Source of the DNA: Desulfuribacillus alkaliarsenatis
Lineage (GTDB): Bacteria; Bacillota; Bacilli; Desulfuribacillales; Desulfuribacillaceae
Length of the DNA: 64,000 nucleotides
Reading direction: 5' to 3'
NCBI RefSeq assembly: GCF_001730225.1
Contig: NZ_MIJE01000001.1
Location: 248,001-312,000, forward strand
The notes under the pieces are model-generated. The model worked only from the letters and a program-made list of their open reading frames with translations, did no database searches and was not told the DNA's origin. The position numbers were made by a program, and so were the translations under genes. This document shows, in pieces, positions 62,265 through 64,000 of the stretch. Positions within the stretch are counted from its first letter, which is position 1, and every line of letters begins with the position of its first letter.

Positions 62265-63620
62265 TTGAGAAAAATTGTACAGTTATGTTTGATGATAGCT
62301 ATTTTAATAATATTTACTGCCTATGCAGATGCTAATGAACGAGAGATAAGAATCTATGTGGACGGCAAGCAAGTAAACTTTATCGATGCCAAGCCTTATA
62401 TTGATAGTAATTATAGAACCATGGTGCCAGTGCGTTTTCCAGCAGAGGCTGTAGGTGCAGAAGTTTCGTGGGATAATCATCAGCAAAAAGTCACGGCAAT
62501 TAAAAATGATAGAATAGTAGAGTTAACGGCAGGATCTCGGGAATATAATGTTAATGGTTTGAAAATGATGATGGATACAGAGATGGTGTATAATTCGAGT
62601 CTATACCGTAACTTTGTGCCAATACGTTTTGTGCTTGAGGGATTAGGTGCTAAAGTTGATTGGGCTAGGGATGACAATGATATCATTGTCTATGTATATA
62701 CCGATAGCGTTTCTGGTGATTCGCTAGATGAACAAGTAAAGTATGAAAAACAGAATAACCAGGAAAAACAAGAAGCAGCACAAGATGTAATAGTTAAAAA
62801 TAGTATTTTCAGTGTTAGTGCGATTTCTATTGGTGACTCATTAACAAGTGTAAATGAAAAACTTGGAGCGGCCAATCGTATAGAACCAAGTATATACGAC
62901 TATAATTGGCATGTGTACAATAGTGATTACAATAAGTATGTGAAGCTAGGTATAAAAAACAATAGAGTGGTTTCGTTCTTAAATGTTATAGAACTAGATG
63001 GTTATACTCGTACATCTATACGTAAAGAATTAGGTAGTCCGTTGAAGTATATTCAAATTAATAATACTAGATACATGCAATCAAGTAGCGATTATGATGT
63101 GTTTCTAGTGGGGAATAATTATGTATATGTTTACTATGACCAGCATGAAAATGATGAAGTCATAGCTATTAAGCTACTTGAGCGAGCCAGTAGGGATTCG
63201 CTTCGTGGCTTCTTACCACAGCCTACAAATGAACTAAAGAATGCGTTATCATTGCAAATATTTGATTTAGCTAATGCAATGAGAGTTAGTAAGGGTCTGT
63301 CTGTACTAAGGTGGAGCGATGCTGCTGCCTTTACATCCGAGAAGCACAGTATAGACATGGCTACAAAAGATTATTTTTCCCATACGAATTTACAGGGGCT
63401 ATCCCCTTTTGATCGAATGCGAAATGATGGTATTAGCTTCCGGGGTGCGGCAGAGAATTTAGCTGCAGGGCAACCAGATGCCATTACAGCCCATGTTGGT
63501 TGGATGAATTCCTGGGGTCATCGAGAGGCACTAATTTCAAATCAGCAATTTTTAGGTGTTGGCACAGCTTACGGCGGGAGTTATGGTGTATACTATACAC
63601 AAAAGTTTTTCAGTCGTTAA
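62265..63620 (+). CDS. Secreted protein: stalk domain, CAP-associated domain and CAP domain
   Basis: Exported protein of 451 residues with a signal peptide (QLCLMIAILIIFTAYADA), a copper amine oxidase N-terminal-type stalk domain (residues 30-145; MVPVRFPAEAVGAEVSW, FVPIRFVLEGLGAKVDW), a CAP-associated N-terminal domain (about 185-305; ISIGDSLTSVNEKLG) and a C-terminal CAP/SCP domain (about 325-451; NAMRVSKGLSVLRW, AAFTSEKHSIDMA, YFSHTNLQGLSPFDRM). The start is TTG with GAGGAGAAG upstream. Similar YkwD-type proteins are surface or spore-coat associated; their activity is unknown. It shares the stalk domain type with the pilus-locus protein at 4062-4856. Confidence 0.9.
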   Translation: MRKIVQLCLMIAILIIFTAYADANEREIRIYVDGKQVNFIDAKPYIDSNYRTMVPVRFPAEAVGAEVSWDNHQQKVTAIKNDRIVELTAGSREYNVNGLKMMMDTEMVYNSSLYRNFVPIRFVLEGLGAKVDWARDDNDIIVYVYTDSVSGDSLDEQVKYEKQNNQEKQEAAQDVIVKNSIFSVSAISIGDSLTSVNEKLGAANRIEPSIYDYNWHVYNSDYNKYVKLGIKNNRVVSFLNVIELDGYTRTSIRKELGSPLKYIQINNTRYMQSSSDYDVFLVGNNYVYVYYDQHENDEVIAIKLLERASRDSLRGFLPQPTNELKNALSLQIFDLANAMRVSKGLSVLRWSDAAAFTSEKHSIDMATKDYFSHTNLQGLSPFDRMRNDGISFRGAAENLAAGQPDAITAHVGWMNSWGHREALISNQQFLGVGTAYGGSYGVYYTQKFFSR

Positions 63621-63649
63621 ATTTTTGTCGTTAAATTTTCAGTCGTTAA
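63609..63649 (+). repeat. Triplicated stop-codon segment
   Basis: The unit GTCGTTAA occurs at 63613-63620, 63627-63634 and 63642-63649, separated by short T-rich spacers. The first copy encodes the last residues and stop of the CAP protein. It looks like a recent local tandem duplication. Confidence 0.75.
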
Positions 63650-63666
63650 GATAGGAGCAATATATA

Positions 63667-64000
63667 ATGGACTATGATTCATTAGAGCATGATTCGCATA
63701 TTTCTATAGATAATAGCAAGCTTGGACGGTTTCTGATAGTGACATCAGTAGCAGCTGAGAAGGAAGCAATTATGAAAGGTTTGAAGGCTGACAATAGGTT
63801 TGATGTAATTGCAGCTGGGGTAGGCCCCACAATAGCAGCTGCAAATACAGCAACGGCATTAGCTGAAAAAAACTATCAGCTCGTTATTAATAGTGGTATT
63901 GGTGGCGGATTTGTTGGTAAGGTAGAGCTGGAATCTATAGTTCTTGCCTCTGAGGTTATTGCTGCAGATTTGGGGGCAGAAGCTGCTGAGGGATTTAAAA
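63667..64000 (+). CDS. mqnB: Futalosine hydrolase, 5' part (cut by window end)
   Basis: The first 111 codons read from ATG 63667, with AGGAG at 63653-63657. After about 20 extra residues the protein shows FLIVTSVAAEKEAI, VIAAGVGPTIAAANTATAL, LVINSGIGGGFVGKV and VIAADLGAEAAEGF, the pattern of MqnB of the futalosine route to menaquinone, a nucleoside hydrolase releasing hypoxanthine. MTA/SAH nucleosidase is related, but the GIGGGF and DLGAE motifs favour MqnB. Confidence 0.85.
   Translation, partial: MDYDSLEHDSHISIDNSKLGRFLIVTSVAAEKEAIMKGLKADNRFDVIAAGVGPTIAAANTATALAEKNYQLVINSGIGGGFVGKVELESIVLASEVIAADLGAEAAEGFK

Overview
The window reads as chromosomal DNA of a low-GC, endospore-forming Bacillota, almost completely coding on the + strand. 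Gene order mreBCD-mrdA-minCD-spoIVFA-spoIVFB, then rng-rplU-prp-rpmA-spo0B-obg, is the Bacillales-type cell shape/sporulation block. A Spo0B-like phosphotransferase points to the Bacillales phosphorelay. A two-subunit 2-oxoacid:ferredoxin oxidoreductase and a (cut) futalosine hydrolase suggest an anaerobic or facultative, menaquinone-respiring bacillus rather than a classical aerobic Bacillus. The species cannot be fixed from the sequence alone; a Desulfuribacillus-like lineage is a guess.

Layout. 1-13.9 kb: a type IV pilus locus (pilT, pilC, pilN, pilO, a secreted stalk/carbohydrate-binding-like protein, pilD, pilM), then a promoter and a convincing cyclic-di-GMP-II riboswitch in front of the major pilin, then two successive sets of minor pilins, each made of a small PilV-like, a PilX-like and a large PilW-like subunit. 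14-19.2 kb: a CheY-like receiver overlapping a CheX-type phosphatase, two related SPOR-like membrane proteins (the second in the spoIIB position), a manganese exporter and a TPR protein. 19.4-36.7 kb: DUF4321, maf, radC, mreBCD, mrdA, minCD, spoIVFA/B, a radical SAM/DUF2344 pair, RNase G, L21 - Prp protease - L27, spo0B and obg.

36.8-37.3 kb: four tRNA genes (Asp, CAU, Leu, Val) with a strong promoter and terminator. 37.4-51.5 kb is accessory: an LRAT-domain protein, a DIP1984-like protein, a small sigma-70-type factor with a Fur-family-like operator, then a compact run of two GNAT acyltransferase-type genes, four radical SAM proteins with putative B12-binding N-termini and a methyltransferase. 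The last radical SAM protein is fused to an apparently intact guanylate kinase domain. This run is the best candidate for an undescribed pathway. It is followed by a decayed histidyl-tRNA synthetase-like remnant, a D-aminoacylase-like hydrolase and small membrane proteins.

51.7-64 kb: XdhC-like protein, DHH phosphoesterase, succinyl-CoA ligase (sucCD), a small DUF3892 gene bounded by a perfect 14-bp inverted repeat, an EamA transporter, 2-oxoacid:ferredoxin oxidoreductase (korAB), a PAS-GGDEF-EAL protein, a CAP-domain secreted protein, and the 5' part of mqnB. Links between regions: a c-di-GMP enzyme lies in the same window as a c-di-GMP-sensing pilin leader, and korAB with sucCD form one segment of the TCA cycle. 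All calls are by reading motifs and gene order; no database search was possible.
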